Assembly: GCA_020205615.1 (NCBI GenBank)
Contig: CM035167.1
Location: forward strand, 134,802,568 to 134,866,567
Reading direction: 5' to 3'
Length of the DNA: 64,000 nucleotides
Origin: Panax quinquefolius
Lineage: Eukaryota > Streptophyta > Magnoliopsida > Apiales > Araliaceae
Shown here one piece after another: positions 13,301 through 23,144 of the stretch. Made by a program: the position numbers and the translations under genes. The notes beneath the pieces were generated by a model, which did not search any database, was not told the origin of the DNA, and saw nothing but the letters and a program-made list of their open reading frames with translations. The stretch's first letter is position 1. Every line of letters begins with the position of its first letter.

Positions 13301-14412
13301 CTAGGAAAAATCTATTCATCCAGCCCTCCGTCTATTTATTTATTGTTGCTTATTCCACCCAATCTCCATCTTTAGATTCCAACTTAACATGAAGATTCCA
13401 AAATTGAGCAATTTATCTCCTCAAATAATTTATTACCGAGTATTTCCCAATTCAAAAAGTTGCGGGTCACTACCAATAATCGCAGTATCATTAGCTTGTG
13501 CTCTCGTTATCTTGGGTCATGTCCTTTTTCTTCCTTTTTTCTTCTTCCTATTCAGTATTCGGAAAAGATTATCTTGTTTCATTTCCTTATACCTTTTGTC
13601 ATCCTGTGATCTTTTCAACTTTGATTATGCAAGAACATTACTATGCATTTGTGTACAAAAATCTTAAATTCTATTAGTAATTTTAAATTGGGAGAGAGCA
13701 GGGTGGAGGTTTGAGGTTATTTCCACTTGACAATATTAAATATCAATTTTCTTATCTATGCTATGGGGAAGAATGAGAATACATTTTCCTTGTTAACGGT
13801 TCAAGGAGATGATCTATCAATGAGGGGTCATGTATATTCTGACATAACGATTTTGAAGAATTCTAGTTATGGAACTTAATATTTCAATCTGATGATTTCC
13901 TTGCACATTTTAAATTGTTGGCCGAAAAGTTGGAAAATAGTGTCAATTCAGCATCATTTTTTACCTACGATTGATTTTTCATAATTACTCTTGAATTTCA
14001 ACTAGATATGTTCCGCACTTTCTTTTACGGAATATTGACTACCGTTTAAATTGCTAAATAGCGCACAGTTTTTTTTGCTTACGGATTGGCTTAAAAATAT
14101 ATTTGTGCATTCTCCATCAAAATGGCCACTCTTCATTTGTTGAGTATATAATAATCTTGCTAGAATTTTCTCAACTGCAGAACTTGTGAAATTTGTGGAT
14201 CAATTGCATCCAATGTCTCTGGTGCAAATGAGGGTGAGTTACTAGAGCAGTGGAATGAAGCAAATGATGCTGCTGCCTCAGCTGCTGCACCAGTGCCTTT
14301 GTCAGAGACTCAAAACTTCTGGCAGGGCCATCGATTCCTTAACTTCTTGCTGGCTTGTATGGTGTTTGCCTTTGTGATCTCCTGGTTGTTTCATTTCAAT
14401 GTCCACTCATGA
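7398..14412 (+). CDS. RING-variant (RINGv/MARCH-like, C4HC3) membrane protein, putative E3 ubiquitin ligase
   Basis: Two coding exons, 7398-7858 and 14181-14412, give 230 residues. Donor AA|GTAAGT and acceptor CTGCAG|A join in phase to a Lys codon inside the zinc finger. The first 100 residues are low-complexity and acidic or Ser-rich. The finger spans about residues 108-159 with ligands C108, C111, C130, C132, H140, C143, C156 and C159 and the conserved Trp in AEAWFKIKGNK. This C4HC3 order is that of RINGv domains, which recruit E2 enzymes. A hydrophobic segment FLNFLLACMVFAFVISWLF (about residues 206-224) near the C-terminus predicts one membrane anchor. All motifs are intact and in frame, so the gene looks functional. 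The ATG at 7398 is the first one giving this frame. Substrate and compartment cannot be read from the sequence. Confidence 0.93.
8815..9376. mobile_element. Non-autonomous hAT element (562 bp) in RINGv intron
   Basis: Terminal inverted repeats TAGGGGTGTTCAT at both ends and a perfect 8-bp target duplication GATAATAG (8807-8814 and 9377-9384). The subterminal regions consist of many copies of CCGGTT/AACCGG-type motifs; the centre is an AT-rich TAA/ATA triplet tract. The duplication length and TA-RNG start fit the hAT superfamily. There is no transposase. Confidence 0.92.
9010..9232. repeat. AAT/ATA triplet-rich low-complexity core of the hAT element
   Basis: Irregular runs of AATAAT, with interruptions, forming the centre of the 8815-9376 element. 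A long Ile/Tyr-rich open frame on the minus strand here is a product of the low complexity and not a gene. Confidence 0.85.
10716..10968. mobile_element. Stowaway-like (Tc1/mariner) MITE nested in the hAT element
   Basis: A roughly 253-bp element with long imperfect inverted ends: the left end has TTTCAAAATTAGAGATATAA and the right end, on the other strand, TTCCAAAATTATAGATACAA, each followed inward by TTTGACTTT and a GGTCAAAC(A)-GCGACATA-like stretch. The ends abut TA dinucleotides (10714-10715 and 10969-10970), matching the TA target of this superfamily. Arms are diverged, so the insertion is probably old. Confidence 0.7.
11467..11870. repeat. Direct repeats around a short unclassified repeat inside the hAT element
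   Basis: Two copies of a block beginning ATGAAA(C/T)AACCCGGGTCAAA and ending near TTAG(C/T)CCAC lie at 11467-11580 and 11720-11870. Between them is a GC-richer segment with CCCGACTCGAGCTTTCGAGA. The direct-repeat layout could be a small terminal-repeat retrotransposon or a local duplication; I cannot decide. Confidence 0.55.
12233..14180. other. Rest of RINGv intron, no recognised feature
   Basis: AT-rich intron sequence. Two open frames of about 100 codons (12671 and 13389) show no domain and atypical composition. The segment ends in the splice acceptor TTCTCAACTGCAG at 14168-14180. Confidence 0.55.
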
Positions 14413-15085
14413 GATCCACTACCAGAGGCTATTGTGAAAGCAGAAATTGCCCTCTAGAAATAGCATTATTCAGGTACTCCTTGTTTCTGTTCTCCACTCT
14501 TGGTAGGCAGAAATGATTTGTATTTAGTTGTTGTTTATAGACTATACTAGTTAGTCTGAGCTTCAACCTACTTGTAATATATTTGTATTAGTGTTTTTTT
14601 TCCTCCTAGTTTTCTCCGCCTAATTATTAGGCACTGTTAGTGTTGTTATTCCTGCTTCAGCATTCGTATCGTGTTTGTATTCTGTTGTTCGCCCTCCTTG
14701 TGATTTTGATAGCGTGATCCTTCTAAAAAACATTTGAAATTTTGAATCGTCTTTTGTGTGGCATATAAGATTTGTATTATTTGTTATCTTATAAACAGGA
14801 ACTAAAATCTTTTTTCTACTAGACTTGGGTTCTTCTGCTAATGTTCAACTTTTGATACTTGGGGAATTTTTAGCTTGGCATGGTTATCTGTGATACCTGG
14901 ATTATTCTTTCACGAATGTCTATCATTTGGCCTGCCTCCTAAGATCCTTTCAATTTAAAATTTTGCTGACTGCGTTTCTGTTTCGTGTTTTTGAAGTAAT
15001 ATTTCCACCAAGGTGGTGGTGTTCGTTTATCTCTTAACAACTCTGCTTCTGATTCGGCAAGAGTGTAAAATTGTTTGGTAAAATT
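14413..15085. other. RINGv gene 3' untranslated region and spacer
   Basis: T-rich sequence directly after the stop codon, with several AATATA- and TTGTAT-type words that could serve plant 3' end formation. The exact poly(A) site is not visible. Nothing else is seen. Confidence 0.5.
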
Positions 15086-15480
15086 GTTTCTTAATCAGTT
15101 AGAGGAAGATATAAATTCAAATCATTAAAAGTTGTCTTTTAATGAAAAATTTAATTCTATGGAGTCTATAAATATTGTGTCCCCTCTATTCCAAATTTTC
15201 TTAATGGGTAATAGGAAGATATAAATTCAAATCATTAAGAGTTGTTTCTTAATGAAAAATTTAAATATATGGAGTATCTATAAATATTGTATTCCTTTCA
15301 TTCTAACTTTTAAGATAATTATTGATTTTTGAAAAGTCAATTTGAGATATAAATTCAAATCATTAAGAGTTGTCTCTTAATGAAAAATTTAAATTTATGG
15401 AGTCTATATAAATATTGTACTCTTTTTATTCTAAATTTTAAGATCATTATTGATTTTTAAAAGTTAATTTGAGATATTTT
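15086..15480. repeat. Tandem repeat of about 110-127 bp units (three full copies)
   Basis: The word GATATAAATTCAAATCATTA starts at 15108, 15218 and 15345; each copy continues into (A)AGTTGT..TTAATGAAAAATTTAA and then a GGAGT-CTATAAATATTGT-like stretch. A decayed fourth start lies near 15470. The unit length grows to the right by a short insertion. Confidence 0.85.
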
Positions 15481-15901
15481 AAATTTAAAAGTCATTCAGA
15501 TGGATTTTAATTACCAAACAACTTTCTAAATTTAGATATTATTTCATTCGAATAATTTAATTTATTAAAATATATTAACCATTTATATCTTAATTACTCA
15601 ATTTTATTAAACACCAATTAAATGTTTGCCCTTTAAATTAAAGCACTCACATTTAATTGCACAGGGTGGGATTTATTTTAGTTGTTTCTTTTGACTTTAG
15701 CAAAAAATGGATCAAATTATGTTCCTTACCCATTAGATATCTAAAAGCAACTTTCTTTATTTGAATTATTTCTTTCAAGTTGTTTCTTTTGACTTTCCAA
15801 ACATGGATAACATGGTAAGTAGTAACAAAGTCGAACACAACACTGCTTTCAAACTACTTTAAAATTTAGGCAATTTCATGTCAATTTATAATTTAAAGAT
15901 A

Positions 15902-15933
<32 letters not shown>

Positions 15934-16007
15934 AGAACGGATAAAAAAATATCAATAATTTTGAAACGAGAGAGTATTACACACACACACACACACATAT
16001 ATATATT
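15902..16007. repeat. Microsatellites (TA)n and (AC)n
   Basis: A run of about 14 TA units at 15902-15929 and about 10 AC units near 15978-15997 followed by AT units, separated by about 50 bp. Confidence 0.9.
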
Positions 16008-16217
16008 GTATTTTTTTTGGACATGAAGGGAGTATTATATTATATATGCAACTGTTAACACTAGTACTCCCAAGTTCTGAGATCATTTTGAGCAAAGATC
16101 TCTCTCCCAAGTTCAGATAGAAAGAAAAAAAACAGAAAATAATAATTAAAATAAAAAATAAAAAGGTATGAGGAAGATGCTGTATGTTTTCTAAATCAAA
16201 TCTAGTTGGTGTAAGCA

Positions 16218-16400
16218 GATCCGATCCGATCCGATCCATAAATATTAATATTACAAAATATTAATATTAGTATTAATAATATTATAAAATATTAATATTA
16301 ATATGTTAAAGTTGTTCTAGCCGCTACAAGTTGTAGTGACATGTTCCTTTTTAATTGTTCCAGCCACTACAACTTGTAGTGGCATGTTTCTTTTTTTTGA
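16218..16400. repeat. (GATCC)4 and inverted duplicated CACTACAA-type motif
   Basis: Four perfect GATCC units lie at 16218-16237. AATATTAATATT-rich sequence follows to about 16310. Then two copies, about 50 bp apart, of GCC(G/A)CTACAA(G/C)TTGTAGTG, each of them a short palindrome, lie at about 16321 and 16364. Confidence 0.8.
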
Positions 16401-16444
16401 ATTGTTGGAATAGTTCTTTAACAACCGGTTGCCATGGATGCATA

Positions 16445-16514
<70 letters not shown>
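16445..16514. repeat. Compound microsatellite (TC)n(AT)n
   Basis: About 21 CT units followed by about 13 AT units. Same composition as the tract at 7077. Confidence 0.95.
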
Positions 16515-16611
16515 GACAAAACTTTTGAGTGTGCCAAATTGAAAGAATGAACTGTCTTGGAGTGGAATCATTAACGAAATTGCGGAGGAAGATTGTAGTT
16601 CATACAACTTA

Positions 16612-17080
16612 AATCAATGGATTCAACCTGAATTTTCACATCGTTGCTACTATGGAGCAATGGTACGAATGTGGAAGACAAGGAAAGATGGTACAAAATA
16701 TCTAGGGAGGCGATTCCCTAGGTGTATTAATTATCGGGTATGAATGTAATTAATTTAAATTTGTTTCCATATTATTTCTTATATTAATGGTTGGTGTGTA
16801 ATAGGACAAAAGAGTTTACTGCGGTTTCTTTAAATAATATGATCCACCAATTCTTGACATAGCTATAAATGTTCTTGAAGATTTGACATTAAAATTTAAG
16901 GTCAACAAAGAGATTGTAGATAAAATGAAAAGATAAAAATGAGAAGGTTAAAATTTGGTTAGCATTTAAGATGGCCGAAAGTTCAGTGAATACTTTGGAG
17001 AAGGAGGTTAAAAAATTGAAGAAGATGAATGCCAAACTTGTAGAAAGGAAAAAAATTATTGGTTTCTTTTAATTTGCTCA
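16612..17080 (+). pseudogene. Decayed GRF-type zinc-finger gene fragment
   Basis: A first block reads CYYGAMVRMWKT and then LGRRFPRCINYR and ends at 16737 before GTATGA. After a short intron-like gap (16738-16804, ending TAATAG) the frame resumes as DKRVYCGFFK, then a stop TAA at 16835-16837, then YDPPILDIA. The order C-x-C/G...GRRF..C.NY...CGFFKWYDPP is that of GRF zinc fingers found in many small plant proteins. A zinc-ligand Cys is Tyr here, and the conserved Trp position is the stop. Downstream, 16970-17050 reads as a Lys/Glu-rich possible coiled coil, also broken by stops. It is a relic, perhaps carried by a transposon. Confidence 0.55.
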
Positions 17081-17544
17081 TGGATATGTTTTAAAATTTG
17101 TTGTTTTATAAATGTAAATTCTGGGTCTATAGGTGAAGGCATTTGACATGGTTTAGTTGTAACTTTAATCTATTAAAGACCGAAGATGCTATTGTGTATG
17201 TTTTTTTCTCTTGTAAACTTTGGATTAGTTTGTTAAGTATTTTGAAATGACGTGTCTTTTGATTTGGATTTGGAAGAAATGTAACAGCAGATTATAATGC
17301 ACTAAATGTAATGATAATTTATAAAATGAGAAATGAAATGTCAGTTTATATTGTGAGAATTATAATTAGAAATACAATGACAGTTTATGTTGTGAATTTG
17401 TGTTGCAAAAATATTTGTGGTGAAATAGAACACATACCATATATAATTGTCAACACAATGAAACAGAGCACCATTGAACATAGCAACATTAGACAGAGCA
17501 CATAAGGCATATAATTGTCGTCGAAACCATGAAACATAGCATCA
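17081..17544. other. Intergenic, no recognised feature
   Basis: AT-rich spacer. Short repeated words such as CAACA-TTAGACAGAGCA-like stretches occur near 17440-17510, but no gene or defined element is visible. Confidence 0.45.
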
Positions 17545-17736
17545 TCAGACAGATCGTTGAGTGAATTCTCAGATCATAGAATGACTTAACTTTACGTTTC
17601 TACGATCGTAGAATGAATTCTTAGATTGTAAAATGACTTAACTCTATGATACTAGACTTTAATGTAAAAACGTAGACTAAATCCTCAGAAAAGTAATGTG
17701 AATCCTCAGATCGTAGAGTGAATACTTAGATCGTAC
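17545..17736. repeat. Degenerate CGTAGA(A/G)TGA repeat block, left of nest
   Basis: Repeated words of the form GATCGTAGAATGAATTCTTA and ATGACTTAACT(C/T)TA(C/T)G. The same sequence continues at 45425 after the retrotransposon nest, so it is the target into which element D inserted. Confidence 0.75.
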
Positions 17737-18247
17737 TGTGACGCCCCCAAAACAGGTCCATTCCATCCAACCCATTCTGAGTCGCCAAATACATGGTACA
17801 GAAAATAACTACAACTTTATTACAACAATTGACGTGCAAAATACAACAACACTTAAACTGTGAGTTTAAATACAAATATATACCAACTTTGACTCATGTC
17901 CAAACCGTGGACAGCACCTCATAATGACACCATATATAAAGGTATAGTCGAAAACTGTTTTAGAAATTAAAACCTTTGGGAAGTGCTCAAGGAAACCTTC
18001 GTACATGGGAGGCCATGCGTCTAGGTTATGATAGATATAATATGCCCACAAAATTAGCCTTGGTTGACCCAATAGACCCCAATGAAAAACGAGAAGATTA
18101 CTATCATATTCTTTCCAATGGTGTGTCTTCTCTTGACATATCATTATCTCCACCATCTCTAATTTAGAATTATACTTCAACCAAACTCCAAGATTATATA
18201 GGTAGTGCTTGTATATATACCTAGGAAGTGGATGAGCACATCCCTGT

Positions 18248-21067
18248 TGTAAGACCCCAAATTATTAATAAATAAAATTTAATTTCCTCTATTTATTATT
18301 TTGAAATAGTAAGGGTTGATTTGATTAATGTGGTTAGTTATGGGTAAAATGTGCAAATATTTCAAATAAGCAAGTGGTTATAAAATATTCATTGTTGTCG
18401 GAGAATATTCGTTTGGTCCTGGAATATTCTTCATTTGTCAGGGAATATTATTAAATACATGCCAGTATGACCTTTGTGTGGGCCCATAACTGGAAAGCGT
18501 TTGGATGAAGAAAACGCACAAGTATAAGTTGTTTATAAATAACTGGTATAGTTGTTACCGTTAATCTTGTTGGAATACCCGGTGGTTAAAACACGATGAA
18601 TACGTTGTTGTTGCGTGCTTAGACACACTACTATTGCACCAATTATTGATTCTTACGTGAAAGAAGGCACTACTCAATAATTGTTACGATAATTCTTATT
18701 CAAAGATTTTATTGATTCAATGATTGTTGCGTTGATTTTTTTTTATATTCTTGTTGTTTCAATAATTGTCACGACACACGATATTTTCCATTATCGAGAC
18801 AATAATTCATATTATCCGAATAATATTATTAGATAACATTATTGGCAATGTCTAAAAAGTTTACATTACAGGAGAGGTTTGGTCACCTAATCAATTGCTG
18901 CCAAGAAGGAGAAATCCTTATTGGAAAGCCCCCTCTTTCCTAGGAACGACCTGGTTGCCAGTACTGTGATTCTGTAATATTATTTGTGAATAATTAATTA
19001 TTGATTTATATGATGAGGAAAATATTGATTTTATGTGGATATAGATGGAGAAATTTTTTAAAGTGACAATTGTTAAAAAATGATATTTTATCTTTTCTGA
19101 TAAAATAATTTATTATTATATTTTAATAATATAATAATGGTGATATTTTTACAATGAATGTGGGATATATAAGTATATGAGGAGGAAGAGTATTTTTGTT
19201 GCAAAAGTTGTTTAAAACATGTTAAACATGTTGGTGGACCCATTTCTTCGATCGAAATTTGATTATACTTTGTAAAATCGCTTGTTTATGCATTTTTACC
19301 AATTTCGCATTTGGAATTTGAAAAACTTTCTTCCTGCAAAGTTGTAGAGAATTGAATTTCCTATAAAAAATCGTGCAATTCGAATTTTCTGATAAAAGGA
19401 CTATTTATTATGAATTATTGAAGTTCCGAGGTTCCAGAATAATTGATTTTTGGAAGTTTAAAATATTTATAGTTAGAAAAACTTTTATTGTTTTGGTTGG
19501 CCCCCCATGTGTTGCAAATGGTCAAATCGATTTTCAAAGTAGGTGTAGGAATTTTTTAAATATTAATATTATATTAAATTTCTCTTTTGTGTTATTAAGC
19601 ATTTTCCTATAAATAAGGTGCTTAGGTAAGAATTGAAAATCACAACGTAAACTAAAGATTTCTCTCTTTCTCTCTCTATAATATCGAGCGTATTTGTGAG
19701 TATTTTAATACTTTTGAGTATTGCTATACTATTGCAAGTTCTTCAAAGACTATATCCGGTATTCAAATCGGAAAGTATTATTCTTTCGAGGTAAAGGATG
19801 TTATTTTATTCGAAAATGATATTATTTCTTCAATATCATTATCTTAGAAATATTGGTTGAAAATTTCTATCAAATTTGAAACTTTTTTATGTCGGGTTAC
19901 TTATTCATGAGTTACTATTCACGAAAGTTACTATTCACGAGTTACTATTCACGAAAGTACTATTCATTTAAGCGTGATGATGTTTTTTTGTGAAATTTTT
20001 ATCTTTTGAGGTCTGAGTTACTATTTACGTATACGACCTTTATTCACGATACTCAAGACTATTCACGAATACGACACTTTATTCACGAGAAAAATTAAAT
20101 TTTTTTTTTTGTGTCCAAGATTGTCTCATTATGATTCCTATCTTTGATTGGATCTATGTTTTGATCTTCATTCTTGAATTTTATTCCAATCTAGTTATTT
20201 ATGAAGTATTTTGAACTTGGATTATTTAAAGTACGAATCCTTAATACTTGTTCTTTTGTTTCACTTTGGATTCGTTTTTCTTTAAAATATTTTTTTCATC
20301 ATCCTCGGTCCTAAATGATGATATTCTTGAATATCTTTGGCACGTAGTGCAAAGATGAATGATTTCTTGATGAATATCTTTGGCTCGTAGTGCAAAGATG
20401 AACAAGTGTTGAGATGAACACGATTGATCGATTAATATCTTTGGCCCGTAGCAAAGATGAGCAGTGTTTAGATGAACATGACTAATGATGAATATCTTTG
20501 GCTTGTAGTGCAAAAGATGAATATTTGATTCAGATATATATTGATTGATGTTACAGGGATAAAATATCGACGATGAACTTTTAAATTCATATATAGAAGA
20601 TTGTAGTTTGCATTCTCTACTTAACTCTTCTAATGAATTATTATTTCCGCTGCGAAGATTGATTTAAAACTGGTTGTTTATTGTATTCTATTAGATTTTT
20701 CCCTGTTGAGGACTAACGATAATTTTTTCTATATTATCTTAGTCATAATGTTCTTTACTGGGCTAGTTGAGCTCACCCTTTTCCTTGTTGTTCCATTTTT
20801 CTTCTCAGGAGGCGAGAATATAGCGAGTACTAGTCGGGGTGTGGAATGATGGTTCTAGAAGTGGTTCTAGTAGTCCTCACTATTCTATAAAATAGTGTAT
20901 CAATAATTGTAATGAGGACTTATTTGAGTGTGGATATTTTCTAGATGACAATATTTGTATTTAAACTCACAGTTTTTATGTTGTATTAATAAAGTTGTAG
21001 TTGTTTTTGTACCATGTATTTTGACGACTCATAATGGGTGTTGTATACCTATTTTGGGGGCGTCACA
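18248..21067 (+). repeat. 5' LTR of element C (2820 bp)
   Basis: Starts TGTAAGACCCC and ends GGCGTCACA. A promoter-like TATAAATA lies at 19608-19615, followed about 60 bp on by a pyrimidine-rich CTCTCTTTCTCTCTCT tract. Downstream come TTACTATTCACGA(G)-type 15-bp repeats (19905-19970) and four copies of a 60-70-bp unit with AATATCTTTGGC and GTAGTGCAAAGATGA (20325-20525). Confidence 0.9.
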
Positions 21068-21069
21068 GT

Positions 21070-21081
21070 TGGTATCAGAGC
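21070..21081 (+). promoter_or_regulatory. Primer binding site of element C, initiator tRNA-Met type
   Basis: TGGTATCAGAGC lies three bases after the 5' LTR. It is complementary to the 3' end of plant initiator tRNA-Met, the usual primer of Ty3/Gypsy elements. In elements A, B and G the same site reads TGGTATCGAGC. Confidence 0.9.
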
Positions 21082-21101
21082 TTAGGGATATGGTCTCTGA
21101 T

Positions 21102-22192
21102 GGAGCTTAGGGATACGTCAGATTTGAATGATATTTCTGTTGTTGGTAAAATCCCTGACGTATTTCCTGAAGAATTTCTTGGCCTACTTCCAGAGCGTGA
21201 TATTGAATTTTGTATCATCTTTGAATCCGGTACAAAACCCACTTCTAAAATCTCATATCGAATGGCTTCTATTAAACTTCAGGAGTTAAAAATTCAACTA
21301 TAGAATTTGGTACCCGAGCCTTTATCTGGTGACTTCCTTTGTAGAATGCACCGAAGCCAGGCTCTCCTTAGGGGACGCCATATTCGTGCGGTAGTAAACT
21401 GATAGGTGTCATTGTGACGTGCTATCCAAGATTGGGATATGAGTCATAGTTGAGAGCAACCTAAGTCAAGAATGAAAAACGTAGCTTTACATGCTTATTT
21501 GGTTATTATCGAAGATTTTGTGGAAAGATTTTCTCGAATCGCTACTCCATTAACTCGGTTGACTCACAAGAGATACAAAATTCGAATGGAGCAAGGAATG
21601 TGGGAAGAGCTTCAAGAACTCAAGGGGAGACTCATTTTGGTACATGTTCTGACCATACCATCCTGGAAAAGCGAACGTGGTAGCTGACGTGTTGAGTAAA
21701 ACATCTTTATTACGAGTACAAGTGCGATATTGTCAAAGACCCATTTTTTATGACTTACAAATGATAGAGTTGAAGACTCTAGGTACCCATGTGATGATAT
21801 ACGAGTAGAATCGACTTTAATCGATAAAGTTAAAACCGTTCAAGCTACACACCGGAGCTGATGAATATGAAGAAGGAGGTACAAGAAGTCGTTATTCCAA
21901 AAGCGAGAATCGGCGATGTGAGGAAAGCTCAAACCTTCGATTTATTAGTCCATTTGAAATCCTCGATCGAATAGGAACTGTGGCCTATAGACTCGTTTTA
22001 CCGCCAAGTAAGACACGTGTTCATAACGTTTTTCGTGTATCGATGTTACGTAAATATGTGGATGACCCAAACCATATTATTGAGTTAGAACTAGACGAGA
22101 TAGCAGAAGATTTAACGTACGAGGAGGTACCAGTCAAGATCTTGGATAGGAAGGAGCATGTCCTACGCATGTCAATTTCGAGGACGAAATTT
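21102..22192 (+). pseudogene. Remnant gag-pol of element C
   Basis: The remnant keeps only pieces of pol. At 21127-21302 it reads like the N-terminal side of reverse transcriptase (PDVFPEEFLGLLPERDIEFC). At 21303-21447 comes a segment with no similarity to pol. At 21455-21660 it reads like the RT connection region (FSRIATPLTRLTHK). At about 21652-21670 the sequence jumps over the RNase H core. From 21970 the integrase C-terminal part appears (HNVFRVSMLRKYVDDPNHII, EEVPVKILDRKEHVLR). Gag, protease, RT catalytic core, RNase H core and the integrase catalytic core are absent. The same RT and RNase H breakpoints occur in element A. Confidence 0.8.
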
Positions 22193-22208
22193 CATAAGGA
22201 TGGGAGGT
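22193..22208 (+). other. Polypurine tract of element C
   Basis: A purine-rich AAGGATGGGAGGT run directly before the 3' LTR start TGTAAGACC at 22209, the usual plus-strand priming site. The partner in A, B and G reads AAGGAGGGAG(G/A)T. Confidence 0.8.
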
Positions 22209-23144
22209 TGTAAGACCCCAAATTATAAATAAATGAAATTTAATTTCCTCTATTTATTATTTTGAAATAGTAAGGGTTGATTTGATTAATGTGGTTAGTT
22301 ATGGGTAAAATGTGCAAATATTTCAAATAAGCAAGTGGTTATAAAATACTCATTGTTGTCGGAGAATATTCGTTTGGTCGTGGAATATTCTTCTTTGTCG
22401 AGGAATATTAAATGCGACGACGCTTGACCTTGTGTGGGCCCATATGCGAAAAAGCGTTTGGATGAAGAAAGCGACAAGTATAAGTTGTTTATAAATAATT
22501 GGCCAGCTTATTACCAATTATCATTGTTGGAATACCCGGTGGTTAAAAAACACGATGTCTGGCGTTGTTATGCAAAGAAGACACAGTATTGCACTAATTA
22601 TTGATTCTTACGTAAGAAGGCACTACTCAATAATTGTTACGAAAGAATTCATCGCTCGTATTTTATTGATTCAATAATTGTGCGTTGATTTTTTTTATAT
22701 TCTTTGTTGTTTCAATAATTGTCACTACTACAATTATTTTCCATTATTCGAGCAATAATTCATATTATCTGAATAATATTATTAGATAACATTATTGGCA
22801 ATGTCTAGAAAGTTACATCTAAGGAGAGGTTTGGTCACCTAATTGCACGCCAAGAAGGAGAAATCCTTATTGGAAAGCCCCTCTTTCACAGGAAGCTACT
22901 GGTTGCAAGATCTTGTGATTCTGTAATATTATTTATGAATAATTAATTATTGATTTATATGATGAGGAAAATATTGATTTTATGTGGATATAGATGGAGA
23001 AAATTTTTAAAGTGACAATTGTTAAAAATGATATTTTATCTTTTCTCGATAAAATAATTTATTATTATATTTTAATAATATAATAATGGTGATTTTTTAC
23101 AATGAATGTGGGATATATAAGTATATGAGGAGGAAGAGTATTTT
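22209..23144 (+). repeat. 3' LTR of element C, first piece
   Basis: Matches the start of the C 5' LTR (18248 to about 19190) with many small differences. It is cut at 23144 by element A; target bases ATTTT are at 23140-23144. Confidence 0.88.
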
